From Psychroserpens damuponensis (lineage in GTDB: Bacteria > Bacteroidota > Bacteroidia > Flavobacteriales > Flavobacteriaceae): a stretch of DNA of 64,000 nucleotides. The notes beneath the pieces were generated by a model that did not search any database, had not been told where the DNA came from, and saw only the letters and a program-made list of their open reading frames with translations. Each line of letters opens with the position of its first letter. Position 1 is the stretch's first letter. The stretch covers positions 62,001-126,000 of the forward strand of contig NZ_JXJO01000019.1 of assembly GCF_000826655.1 (NCBI RefSeq). The letters are read 5' to 3'. The translations under genes were made by a program, and so were the position numbers. Positions 18,693 to 26,888 of the stretch are shown here, piece after piece.

Positions 18693-21566
18693 TTAAGTGT
18701 TTATACGATTGGCATACTCAGTTGGTGTGCAATTATAAACATCTTTAAAGCATTTGGTAAAATATGAATGGTCATTAAAACCAACAGAATAACAAACCTG
18801 TGACATACTTATATCTGATGTTTTTAATAATTGAGCCGCTAATTTAAGACGTTGAGACCTAATAAACTCTGACGTTGTAAGTCCGGTTAATGCTTTTAAT
18901 TTTCTATGCAATTGCATACGACTCATACCAATTTCTTCGGAAAATTTAGTGGCATTAAAATTGGGCTCAATTAAGTTTTTGTCTAATATAATTTGTGCTT
19001 TTTCAAGAAATTTTTCGTCTAAATTAGTTACAGCAATATCTTTTGGCAGTAATATCAATTCTTGACTATAACGCAATTGTAATTTGCGTCTTATTTCAAT
19101 TAGTTTTTCAACTTTTAGTACTAATAATTTCTTATTAAATGGTTTCGTTATATAATCATCAGCTCCAATATTAACACCCTCAAATTGACTTTCTATTGCT
19201 GCTTTAGCAGTGAGTAATATGATTGGAATGTGAGCAGTACGCTCATCATTTTTCAAATCTTTTGTTAATGTAATCCCATCCTTTTCTGGCATCATTATGT
19301 CAGAGATAATAAGATCTGGTATATGTTCTAAAGCTAATTGAACACCAATAATTCCATTAGGTGCAGACATGACATTATAATCGTCTTCAAAAATTTGCTT
19401 TAGTAACTGTCTTAAATCATTATTGTCTTCAATAATTAACACAATTGGCAATTCTCCTTCTTTAGAGATATCCTCATCCTCATGAGTTATTGAAATATCA
19501 GTAAATGATGGTGTTTTTAATTGAATCTCATCAATTGAATTCACATAAATAGCATCATTTTTAAATTTACTTTTATCAACAGTAAGACTAACATTAAATG
19601 ATGTTTCCTTATTAGGTATACTTGAAACTTTAATCTCTCCTTTATGTAATTCAACTAATTCTTTTACTAAAGCCAAACCAATACCAGAACCCTGATTTCG
19701 CTCATTTGTTTGATAAAAGCGCTCAAAAATATGTTTTAATTCAAATGCAGTTAACCCTTTTCCAGAATTTTTTATTTTCAGAAATAATTTGTTCTTTTCT
19801 AAATATACAACACAGGTCACTAAACCGTTTTCTGGAGTATATTTTATAGCGTTTGATAATAAATTAACGGTAATTTTTTCGATAGCATCTTTATCAAACC
19901 ACACGGTTTCATTGCTTTGTGATATATCAATAGTATAAGTAATATTTTTTTGCTTTGCACAATATGCGAACGATTCGCTTAATGCTGAAATGTGCTGAAT
20001 TACATTTCCTTTCTGAAGCTGTAATTTCAATTGACCTTCATCAATTTTTGATAGATCTAATAATTGATTGACCAATTCTAACAGTCGATTAGAATTTTGC
20101 TTAGCAATAGTAAATTTTTGACGCTTATCTCCTGAAATGGTATCGTCTGCCAAGACATCATCAATAGGACTGGATATTAAAGTTAAAGGCGTACGAAATT
20201 CATGAGAAATATTAGCAAAGAAACTTGTCTTTAGTAGATCTAATTCTTTTAATTTAATATTTGTTTTTTGATGGTTACGATATAGAAAAAACAGAAATAA
20301 TCCAACAATAGAAACAATACTTATACCACCTAAAAGCAAATTTCGTTGGTTTCTTTTTTGTTGTTCTATAATTACATTTTGTGATTTTAATAAGGCTATT
20401 TCTTGTTCTTTTTTGGCTGTTTGATATTTTGTTTCAAGTTCTGATACGTTTTCTTTATTAAATGCTGTTTGAATTTCTAAAAGATGATGTCTAGCCTTTT
20501 CTGAAGCTTTAAATGCTTTTTCAAAATCACCTAGATTAAAATAAACGCTGGCAAAAATATCTTGAATGTCATATCTGTTCTCTTCACGAACAAAATAAGC
20601 ACTCTTCATTAAACGCTTAGATATGTTAAGGTGATTTAAAGCCGTTATTGGGTCATTGTTATGATTATAGAATTCTGCAATTTTATAATTGGCAACTGCT
20701 TGCTTTAAAGTATCTGTCGTTTTATTGATGGCAATTAACTCCTTTTTGTAATAATATAAGGCAGAATCTTCTTGGTTTTCTTTAATATATAAATTCCCTA
20801 ATCCATTATAAATGGAAGACTTTCTAAGTTGGTTATCTGTAAAATTAGTATCGACAAATCTTGTATTTAAAAGTGCTTTTTTATAATTCTGAATTGCTTT
20901 TCTAGGTTTATTTCTTTGAACATATACATAAGCTTTCTTTTCGTAGAGGATGGCTGCTGGAACATTAAGATAATAGGCATTATAAATCTTAAGACTGTCT
21001 TCGCTAATTTTTAAGCCTTTATTGACAAGTTTAAGCCCATCATCAATATGTTTATTCATCTGCGGGAAAAAACTGGTATCGTTTACACCACGTGTTTCAT
21101 ATAAGATTTTTACAATACTTTCCTTCGCCATTGCAGCCATGAAAATATTATCATTCCTAAGCTCTAGAAGAGAATCTAATTTTAGAAAATGAACAAGTGC
21201 ACTACCATCATTTGTTCTGTTATAATAAATTGCTCCTCTAGTATGATATATACTCTCTAAACGCTTCCAATTCTTGTTTTTAATAGCGATGGTTTCTGCC
21301 TCTGATAAATAGGTCAAAGCTTTTTCTAAATCTGGCTCTAAACTACTTAAAATGCCTACTATTTCTAATTGTAAAGAATCAACCTTAAGCGCTTTTGATA
21401 AATCATAACTCATCTTTGCGTACTTAAAAGAACTATCTAACTCTCCTTTATTATAAAAGGTTCTAGACGTTTTTATAAGTGATTTTACAGAATCTAATTC
21501 GTTTTGATTTTGTCCATAAAAAACAAACGATATAAATAAAAAAAGAGTTACAAATCTATAGCTCAT
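18693..21566 (-). CDS. Hybrid two-component regulator: TPR sensor, histidine kinase, receiver, AraC DNA-binding domain
   Basis: One-protein two-component system of 957 residues. Signal peptide (MSYRFVTLFLFISFVFYG), TPR-like helical repeats (~25-390), one membrane helix (LLLGGISIVSIVGLFLFFLYR, ~405-425), HisKA with phospho-acceptor His 455 in SHEFRTPL, HATPase with NLLSNAIKYT and GSGIGLALVKELV, receiver with Asp 756 in ISDIMMPEKDG, and an AraC helix-turn-helix pair at the end (MSQVCYSVGFNDHSYFTKCF). The architecture is that of polysaccharide-type HTCS proteins, but TPRs replace the usual beta-propeller sensor. It is just upstream of three surface-protein genes, plausible targets. Confidence 0.92.
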   Translation of the reverse strand: MSYRFVTLFLFISFVFYGQNQNELDSVKSLIKTSRTFYNKGELDSSFKYAKMSYDLSKALKVDSLQLEIVGILSSLEPDLEKALTYLSEAETIAIKNKNWKRLESIYHTRGAIYYNRTNDGSALVHFLKLDSLLELRNDNIFMAAMAKESIVKILYETRGVNDTSFFPQMNKHIDDGLKLVNKGLKISEDSLKIYNAYYLNVPAAILYEKKAYVYVQRNKPRKAIQNYKKALLNTRFVDTNFTDNQLRKSSIYNGLGNLYIKENQEDSALYYYKKELIAINKTTDTLKQAVANYKIAEFYNHNNDPITALNHLNISKRLMKSAYFVREENRYDIQDIFASVYFNLGDFEKAFKASEKARHHLLEIQTAFNKENVSELETKYQTAKKEQEIALLKSQNVIIEQQKRNQRNLLLGGISIVSIVGLFLFFLYRNHQKTNIKLKELDLLKTSFFANISHEFRTPLTLISSPIDDVLADDTISGDKRQKFTIAKQNSNRLLELVNQLLDLSKIDEGQLKLQLQKGNVIQHISALSESFAYCAKQKNITYTIDISQSNETVWFDKDAIEKITVNLLSNAIKYTPENGLVTCVVYLEKNKLFLKIKNSGKGLTAFELKHIFERFYQTNERNQGSGIGLALVKELVELHKGEIKVSSIPNKETSFNVSLTVDKSKFKNDAIYVNSIDEIQLKTPSFTDISITHEDEDISKEGELPIVLIIEDNNDLRQLLKQIFEDDYNVMSAPNGIIGVQLALEHIPDLIISDIMMPEKDGITLTKDLKNDERTAHIPIILLTAKAAIESQFEGVNIGADDYITKPFNKKLLVLKVEKLIEIRRKLQLRYSQELILLPKDIAVTNLDEKFLEKAQIILDKNLIEPNFNATKFSEEIGMSRMQLHRKLKALTGLTTSEFIRSQRLKLAAQLLKTSDISMSQVCYSVGFNDHSYFTKCFKDVYNCTPTEYANRINT

Positions 21567-21657
21567 AGTATATGAAATTTCACACTTAAAGATATGCGAT
21601 AATATGAAATTGAATCACTTAAGTTTATCACAATTGTAACACGTTTTGTTACAAATA

Positions 21658-22854
21658 TTATAATAAGGCAGAATTTATACTACTCACCATTTTAGAAGCT
21701 CTAGTTTTAACCTCGTCTTCTGTCCATGACATTTTTATCAGGCACGAAATGTTTCGACCTATAAAATGATCAGACTGATCATATGTTGTGTTTTTGATAT
21801 TTTCTAAACCTTGTTCAATTTCCGCAGATAAAGGAAATAGTGATTTTTTATCTTTAAGGTGATTCCATTTTCTAACATAATGCCAATTATTATCAAAATA
21901 ATTCCAACATACATCAACACCATTTGCCTTAAAAGCTTCAATCACTTTTCTAGCAATCTCAATATTTGGTAAGAAAAAATTTAAAAAGGCATAACTTTCT
22001 TCTCCACCTTTTGGAACTCGTCTAAAAGTGACTTCTGGAATGACTTCAAGAGCTTCTCGAAGTATTAAATAATGTTTTTTCTGAATGGCAATAAACTCTG
22101 GCAATCGTTTAACTTGAGCCAAACCAACAGCTGCATGTAATTCTGAAATTCTAAAATTATAGCCTAAAAAAGGATGTGTTTCTGCACCTCTATCATTTCC
22201 TATGTGGTCATGACCATGGTCGCTATAATGATCTGCATTTACATAATAGTCGTTATTGTTTGTAATAACCGCTCCTCCTTCTCCACAAGTAATGGTCTTT
22301 ACAAAATCAAATGAAAAACAACCCAAATCACCAATGCTACCTAAAGGTTTACCATTATATGTACCTCCAATTGCTTGGCAAGCATCTTCCACCAATAAGA
22401 GATTATTTGAGTTGCAAATGGTTTGAAGCGCATCTAAATCTCCCATACTACCACACATTTGAACGACCATAACTGCTTTTGTTTTTGGTGTTATGGCAGC
22501 TTCAACAGCTTTAGGGTTTAGAGTTAAGGTGTCATCAATATCAACCAAAACCGGAATAGCACCTAACATCATAATCGCTTCAAAACTAGCAACAAATGTA
22601 AATGTAGGCATAATAACTTCATCTCCTGCTCCCACTCCTGCCGATGCTAAAGCCACAGACACAGCTGCTGTACCACTAGATACTAATTGAACATGATTAG
22701 TATTAAAGGTTTTAGATAATTCTCCTTCTAATTCTTTTGCTTTCCAATGGCCATTTCGCATCCCATCAAAACCATAGCGCATTAAAACGCCATTATCTAG
22801 AACATCATTAACTTCTTTTCGTTCTAGATCGCCAAATAATTCAAATCCAGGCAT
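21658..22854 (-). CDS. DegT/DnrJ/EryC1/StrS-family sugar aminotransferase
   Basis: PLP enzyme of 398 residues that aminates a keto-sugar. PLP Lys is K186 in FDFVKTITCGEGG; LVSSGTAAVSVALAS and VEDACQAIGG are the cofactor-pocket motifs. The N-terminus MPGFELFG with VLMRYGFDGMRNGHWKAKELE resembles KdnA-type enzymes that make 8-amino-Kdo for LPS; this sub-assignment is from memory and weak, as no kdnB-like dehydrogenase is adjacent. No other sugar-pathway genes are near. It follows the thioredoxin-like gene by 8 bases. Confidence 0.85.
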   Translation of the reverse strand: MPGFELFGDLERKEVNDVLDNGVLMRYGFDGMRNGHWKAKELEGELSKTFNTNHVQLVSSGTAAVSVALASAGVGAGDEVIMPTFTFVASFEAIMMLGAIPVLVDIDDTLTLNPKAVEAAITPKTKAVMVVQMCGSMGDLDALQTICNSNNLLLVEDACQAIGGTYNGKPLGSIGDLGCFSFDFVKTITCGEGGAVITNNNDYYVNADHYSDHGHDHIGNDRGAETHPFLGYNFRISELHAAVGLAQVKRLPEFIAIQKKHYLILREALEVIPEVTFRRVPKGGEESYAFLNFFLPNIEIARKVIEAFKANGVDVCWNYFDNNWHYVRKWNHLKDKKSLFPLSAEIEQGLENIKNTTYDQSDHFIGRNISCLIKMSWTEDEVKTRASKMVSSINSALL

Positions 22855-22862
22855 ATGTTATT

Positions 22863-23279
22863 TTAGATTTTCGAGTTTACAAATGAGATAAAATTCGTAA
22901 TGTTATCTGTTGAAATTTCGGTTAAAGGATCACCTATTTTATCACTATATTTATTTACCAATGCTAAGCCAAGAGGCGCTTGCTTATTAAGGTAATGTAT
23001 ACCTAATCGTACGTTATATGATTGTTTATCTGAAATATCTAACTTTAAAAGTATCACTTTTTGTGACATAGTTTTAAAAGCTTCAGAAGCAAAAAATTCT
23101 GTTTTTAAAAGCTGTGTTGCTTCCGTTTTTTGAGTATTGGTTACGAAGGCCAAAATTGGTTTATTTTGATTTTTAGATTGTTGTAAAGCAGCTTTATAAT
23201 CTGTAATCCAATTTACTTTGTCTTGAGCAGATATTTGTAAAGAAAAAGCTAATGCTAGAATGAATACTATTTTTTTCAT
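22863..23279 (-). CDS. Exported thioredoxin-fold protein lacking CxxC
   Basis: 138 residues with signal peptide MKKIVFILALAFSLQISAQ. The mature part (WITDYKAALQQSKNQNKPILAFV, then VILLKLDISDKQSYNVRLGI, QAPLGLALVNKYSDKIGDP) has the order of a thioredoxin-like/DUF255-type domain. The CxxC is replaced by TNTQKTEA, and there is no Cys in the mature chain, so it cannot be a disulfide oxidoreductase. Its role is unknown; it could be a chaperone-like or binding protein. It shares a likely transcript with the aminotransferase. Confidence 0.6.
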   Translation of the reverse strand: MKKIVFILALAFSLQISAQDKVNWITDYKAALQQSKNQNKPILAFVTNTQKTEATQLLKTEFFASEAFKTMSQKVILLKLDISDKQSYNVRLGIHYLNKQAPLGLALVNKYSDKIGDPLTEISTDNITNFISFVNSKI

Positions 23280-23364
23280 TATAATTTGTTTTATTTTGCG
23301 AATAATATCGACTATATGTTTGAAACAAATATAATTAAATCAATAGCAGATTAAAAGGTTTTAC

Positions 23365-23994
23365 TTACATTTCTATAACGGCATCATTAAGTTGTTTTCT
23401 TACTTTCTTAAAACCAGAAAACATATCGTCGTTAGCTCTAAAACCAACAGGTAATAATAGCACAGATTTAAGGTTTTTCTCTTTTAGATTTAAAACTTCA
23501 TCAAAAGCCGCAGGATTAAAGCCTTCCATTGGGCAGGAGTCAATAGACTCTACAGCACAAACCGTCATAAGGTTTCCTAGAGCAATATAAGCTTGTTTTA
23601 AAGACCATTCTTGACGCTCCTTAACCGTTTTACCTTGCATCATTTGTTTTAAATCGTCTCTAAAAGGTTTTAAAATTGCCTCTGGTGTTTCTCTAATTTG
23701 TTTAACATTATTAAAATGTATATCAATGTTTGTATCTGTAATATTATCTTCAATACAAATTACAAGCAAGTGTGAAGCATCAACAACTTGCCTTTGATTA
23801 TAAGAATGTGGTACCAAATCTTGTCTAAGTATTCTATCTTTTATAATTAAAAGGCTAATAGTTTGTAACCCAAAAGAAGTTGCTGTAAGATTAAACGCTT
23901 GCTTTAAAATATTTAATTTTTCTTCGGAAAGCACTTTTGAAGCATCAAATTTCTTAGTTGCATAACGCCATTTCAATTGATTTATAGTATTCAT
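23365..23994 (-). CDS. Nitroreductase-family NAD(P)H-dependent flavin oxidoreductase
   Basis: FMN enzyme of 209 residues. Family features: N-terminal WRYATKKFD, SFGLQTISLLII (flavin contact), YNQRQVVDASHLLVI and the C-terminal CPMEGFNPAAFDEVL, which is the NfsB/FRase I group signature. Reduces quinones, nitro compounds or flavins. Two starts are possible; ATG 23994 (MNTINQLKWR) fits the family better than the one at 24000, which only adds two residues. Confidence 0.88.
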   Translation of the reverse strand: MNTINQLKWRYATKKFDASKVLSEEKLNILKQAFNLTATSFGLQTISLLIIKDRILRQDLVPHSYNQRQVVDASHLLVICIEDNITDTNIDIHFNNVKQIRETPEAILKPFRDDLKQMMQGKTVKERQEWSLKQAYIALGNLMTVCAVESIDSCPMEGFNPAAFDEVLNLKEKNLKSVLLLPVGFRANDDMFSGFKKVRKQLNDAVIEM

Positions 23995-24103
23995 ATACAT
24001 TTCTATATTTCTGCAAAAATACGCTTTGATGCTTCAAAATCAAGTCCTGAACTATAAAATAATTCTATAGTAATATTAAATACTTTAAAAAAATCGATTT
24101 TTA

Positions 24104-24135
24104 TTTGAAAGAATTAAAAAAGGGTTCTATATTTG
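24104..24135 (+). promoter_or_regulatory. Promoter of tRNA-Ser
   Basis: TTTG at 24104-24107, a 20-base spacer and TATATTTG at 24128-24135. This is the best-formed Bacteroidetes housekeeping promoter in the window. The predicted start is about 30 bases before the mature tRNA. Confidence 0.75.
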
Positions 24136-24169
24136 CACTCGCAATTGGAGAAATTCAATGAGACACTTT

Positions 24170-24254
24170 GGAGAGTTGGCAGAGTGGTCGAATGCGGCAG
24201 TCTTGAAAACTGTTGAGGGTCACACCTCCAGGGGTTCGAATCCCTTACTCTCCG
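24170..24254 (+). tRNA. tRNA-Ser (anticodon TGA)
   Basis: 85 bases with acceptor stem GGAGAGT/ACTCTCC, D arm, anticodon loop CTTGAAA (TGA, reads UCA and UCG), the long class II variable arm (TTGAGGGTCACACCTCC region) and T arm with TTCGAAT. Discriminator base G at 24254. CCA is not encoded. Its own promoter lies at 24104 and a strong terminator follows. Confidence 0.97.
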
Positions 24255-24258
24255 CAAT

Positions 24259-24292
24259 AAAAAACTCATAACGACAGTTATGAGTTTTTTTG
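24259..24292 (+). terminator. Intrinsic terminator of tRNA-Ser
   Basis: Perfect 9-bp stem ACTCATAAC (24264-24272) / GTTATGAGT (24277-24285), 4-base loop, then a T-run. Confidence 0.9.
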
Positions 24293-24536
24293 TTTTATAT
24301 ATTAAACAATTTACTTCTATATATTGTTTTAAAAAGAAAACTGGCAGCAATTACTTCTTTAATCACACACCATAATTAAAAAAATGTAATCAAATAAGCT
24401 AAAAAGTTTGGCTTTAGGCTTATTGGCTTTCCTCATAAATCATTTCCATATTTTTCTGTTTTCTCATTTCAATTAATCGTACTACATTTGGCATAATAAA
24501 TGGTGATATAACCGTTATAACTTTAAACCTATCTAA
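24293..24536. other. Non-coding stretch between tRNA-Ser and the DUF3108 gene
   Basis: No reading frame of substance. One imperfect hairpin, AATAAGC-TAAA / TTTA-G-GCTTATT (24393-24424), is visible without a T-run, so it is not an obvious terminator. The remainder is AT-rich. Confidence 0.4.
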
Positions 24537-25316
24537 ATGAAATTTATTCTATCATTATTTATCATTTTGAGTTCATATATATCTTTAGCACAAAATAAAA
24601 CCATCGTTGCTGGAGAAAAGCTAACCTATTCGGCATCTTATAATATGTCTGGTTTACTTAATGAACTTGCTCAAGTCACTATGGAAACTAGTGAGGTAAA
24701 CACATCAAAATCTACATTATTAAAATTAAAATGTACAGCAACAACCTATAGTAAATGGGATAATTTTTTTAAAATAAGAGATTTATATGAAAGCTATGTA
24801 AGTCCAAAAACATTAACGCCTTATTTATACAATAGAGACATAAACGAAGGTGGTTATGAAAAGTTCATGAAGTACACCTTTAGTCATAGAACAAAAACAG
24901 TCTCAAGTGTCATGCGTAAAAAAAGAGCAGATGGCACAACATGGGAAGTTAAAAAAGAAGTCAAAATAGGAGCTTCAACACGCGATTTAGTCACTACATT
25001 ATATCACTTAAGAAATTTAGATATACATAAAGCCAATATTGGTGACAGTCAAAATTTCACAGTTCTCTTTGACAATAAAGAAACTATTGTAAGAATAAAG
25101 CTTCTAAGTAAAGAAACATTAAATACTGCACTTGGTAGTAAAGAATGCTATAAACTCGCAATATCGTTAAATAATAGTTCTATACTAAAGGGAAATAACG
25201 ACAACGTCATTTGGATTACGGCAGATGATAATAAAATACCTGTTTTCGCAAAATTTAAAATTGCGGTTGGTAGTGGAGAATTAAAAATCAAATCTGCAAC
25301 AGGTTTAAAATACTAA
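24537..25316 (+). CDS. Exported DUF3108-family protein
   Basis: 259 residues with signal peptide MKFILSLFIILSSYISLAQ. DUF3108 pattern: AGEKLTYSASYNM at the start of the mature chain, then KWDNFFKIRDLYESYVSP, FSHRTKTVSSVM, DLVTTLYHLRNLDI and a C-terminal VWITADDNKIPVFAKFKIAVGSGELKI. The domain is a periplasmic beta-rich fold of no settled function. The next gene starts four bases on, so they are probably cotranscribed. Confidence 0.8.
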   Translation: MKFILSLFIILSSYISLAQNKTIVAGEKLTYSASYNMSGLLNELAQVTMETSEVNTSKSTLLKLKCTATTYSKWDNFFKIRDLYESYVSPKTLTPYLYNRDINEGGYEKFMKYTFSHRTKTVSSVMRKKRADGTTWEVKKEVKIGASTRDLVTTLYHLRNLDIHKANIGDSQNFTVLFDNKETIVRIKLLSKETLNTALGSKECYKLAISLNNSSILKGNNDNVIWITADDNKIPVFAKFKIAVGSGELKIKSATGLKY

Positions 25317-25320
25317 TATT

Positions 25321-25677
25321 ATGAAAAAGTTATTTTTAATTTTAGGATTTACAGCTTCAATTTTAGCTTTAATTCTAGCTGTTACTCCATTATTTAAAAT
25401 TGCATTTATTCCTGCAATTATAGCATTAGTATTTGGAGTACTGACCTTAATTTTATCAAAAGACAAAAAGCAACATAAAAAACCTATACAGTTGGTACTT
25501 TTAATGACAATCATCGCATTAGTACTTACAACGTATAAAACGATTTACACGACTTCTGAAGTTGGTAATACCGAGCAAATGGAACAAAAAGAAGAGCAGC
25601 TAGAAGAAGAATCTATTGAAGAACTTGAAGGTATAGAAATGGATGACATTGAAATGGATGACATTGACACCCATTAA
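25321..25677 (+). CDS. Small two-helix membrane protein with acidic repeat tail
   Basis: 118 residues. Two hydrophobic helices near the N-terminus (LFLILGFTASILALILAV and FIPAIIALVFGVLTLIL), a basic turn KDKKQHKKP, a third hydrophobic stretch (LVLLMTIIALVLT), then a strongly acidic tail with a perfect duplication of EMDDI. No family is recognised. Coupled to the DUF3108 gene. Confidence 0.6.
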   Translation: MKKLFLILGFTASILALILAVTPLFKIAFIPAIIALVFGVLTLILSKDKKQHKKPIQLVLLMTIIALVLTTYKTIYTTSEVGNTEQMEQKEEQLEEESIEELEGIEMDDIEMDDIDTH

Positions 25678-25757
25678 ATATTTCAAGGTAACGTTTCGGT
25701 ATTATTTATTTTTTCGTTTTATTTGAAATATAATCAGTCCATCATTCCCTTATCATA

Positions 25758-26792
25758 ATGAAATTATACCTCATTGCTTTATCCCTCACTCTAGTTGGTT
25801 CGTGTGCAACATTGAGACATTCAAAAAAAATAGAACTCCTTAAAGACAATATCGAATTTGAAAACACTCAAACCATAAACAGCTACCTCAATACAATAAC
25901 TAAAGCTGAGTTAAAACAACATGTATATGCTTTTTCTTCCGATGAATTTCAAGGACGAATGACAGGAGAACCTGGACATCACAAAGCGTCAAAATTTATT
26001 AAAGACTACTATATCAGTGAAGCCATTCCTTCTCCTCTTGGCAGTAAATATTATCAACATATACCTGAATCTTATTTTTCTGATGGCATAAAAAAATCTC
26101 AAAATGTAATCGCATATATTAAAGGTAGCGAATTTCCAGAGGAAGTTATCATCATTTCTGCTCATTCAGATCACGAAGGATATACAGATACCGAAATTTA
26201 CAATGGTGCAGATGATAATGGCTCAGGAACTGCGGCTGTTTTTGAAATGGCTCAAGCCTTTAAAATAGCAGCTTTAGAAGGTCACCGACCAAAACGAAGC
26301 GTTGTATTTTTACATGTAACCGCCGAAGAGGTTGGACTTCATGGATCTAGATACTATACACAATACCCTGTATTCTCAATGAAAAATACGGTTGCAAATC
26401 TCAATATTGATATGATTGGTCGTGTTGATGATGCACATATAGATAACCAAAATTATATTTATGTGATTGGAGCTAATCGATTAAGCACCGAATTACACTA
26501 TATATCTGAAGCCGCTAACACAGAGTTTACAAACCTAGAATTAGATTATAAATTTAATAGTGATAATGATCCTAACCGTTATTACTACAGGTCAGACCAT
26601 TATAACTTTGCTCAAAAAGGTGTACCAGTAATTTTCTATTTTAATGGCGAACATGAAGATTACCACGAACCTACAGACACACCAGAAAAAATTAACTACG
26701 AATTACTAGAAAAACGTACAAAACTTATTTTTGCAACCGCTTGGTATTTGGCAAATTCTGAAAAACGAATTGTGGTTGATCAAGACTATTAA
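25758..26792 (+). CDS. M28-family zinc metallopeptidase lipoprotein
   Basis: 344 residues, lipoprotein signal ending VGSCA. Aminopeptidase-type M28 domain with ligand motifs SAHSDHEG, YNGADDNGSGTAAV, VTAEEVGLHGS, NLNIDMIGRVD and NGEHEDYHEPTDTPEKI. Such envelope enzymes trim N-terminal residues from peptides. It lacks the ~150-residue PA-type insert present in its downstream paralogue. The two genes are 96 bases apart and clearly arose by tandem duplication. Confidence 0.9.
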   Translation: MKLYLIALSLTLVGSCATLRHSKKIELLKDNIEFENTQTINSYLNTITKAELKQHVYAFSSDEFQGRMTGEPGHHKASKFIKDYYISEAIPSPLGSKYYQHIPESYFSDGIKKSQNVIAYIKGSEFPEEVIIISAHSDHEGYTDTEIYNGADDNGSGTAAVFEMAQAFKIAALEGHRPKRSVVFLHVTAEEVGLHGSRYYTQYPVFSMKNTVANLNIDMIGRVDDAHIDNQNYIYVIGANRLSTELHYISEAANTEFTNLELDYKFNSDNDPNRYYYRSDHYNFAQKGVPVIFYFNGEHEDYHEPTDTPEKINYELLEKRTKLIFATAWYLANSEKRIVVDQDY

Positions 26793-26888
26793 CAAGTTGT
26801 TAAAATTTGCTTAAAGCCCAACTATATTAAACGTAATAGGAGTAGATTTTTGTAATATCGTATCACTAACTATTGTAACCCATTAATA

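Noticed and set aside
24114-24350. Minus-strand frame of 78 codons across tRNA-Ser
   Set aside because: It is the antisense of the tRNA and its terminator, a classic false gene; no promoter or family supports it.
24393-24424. Hairpin as a terminator or small RNA
   Set aside because: Arms are imperfect, no T-run follows and no promoter precedes it; listed only as part of a non-coding stretch.
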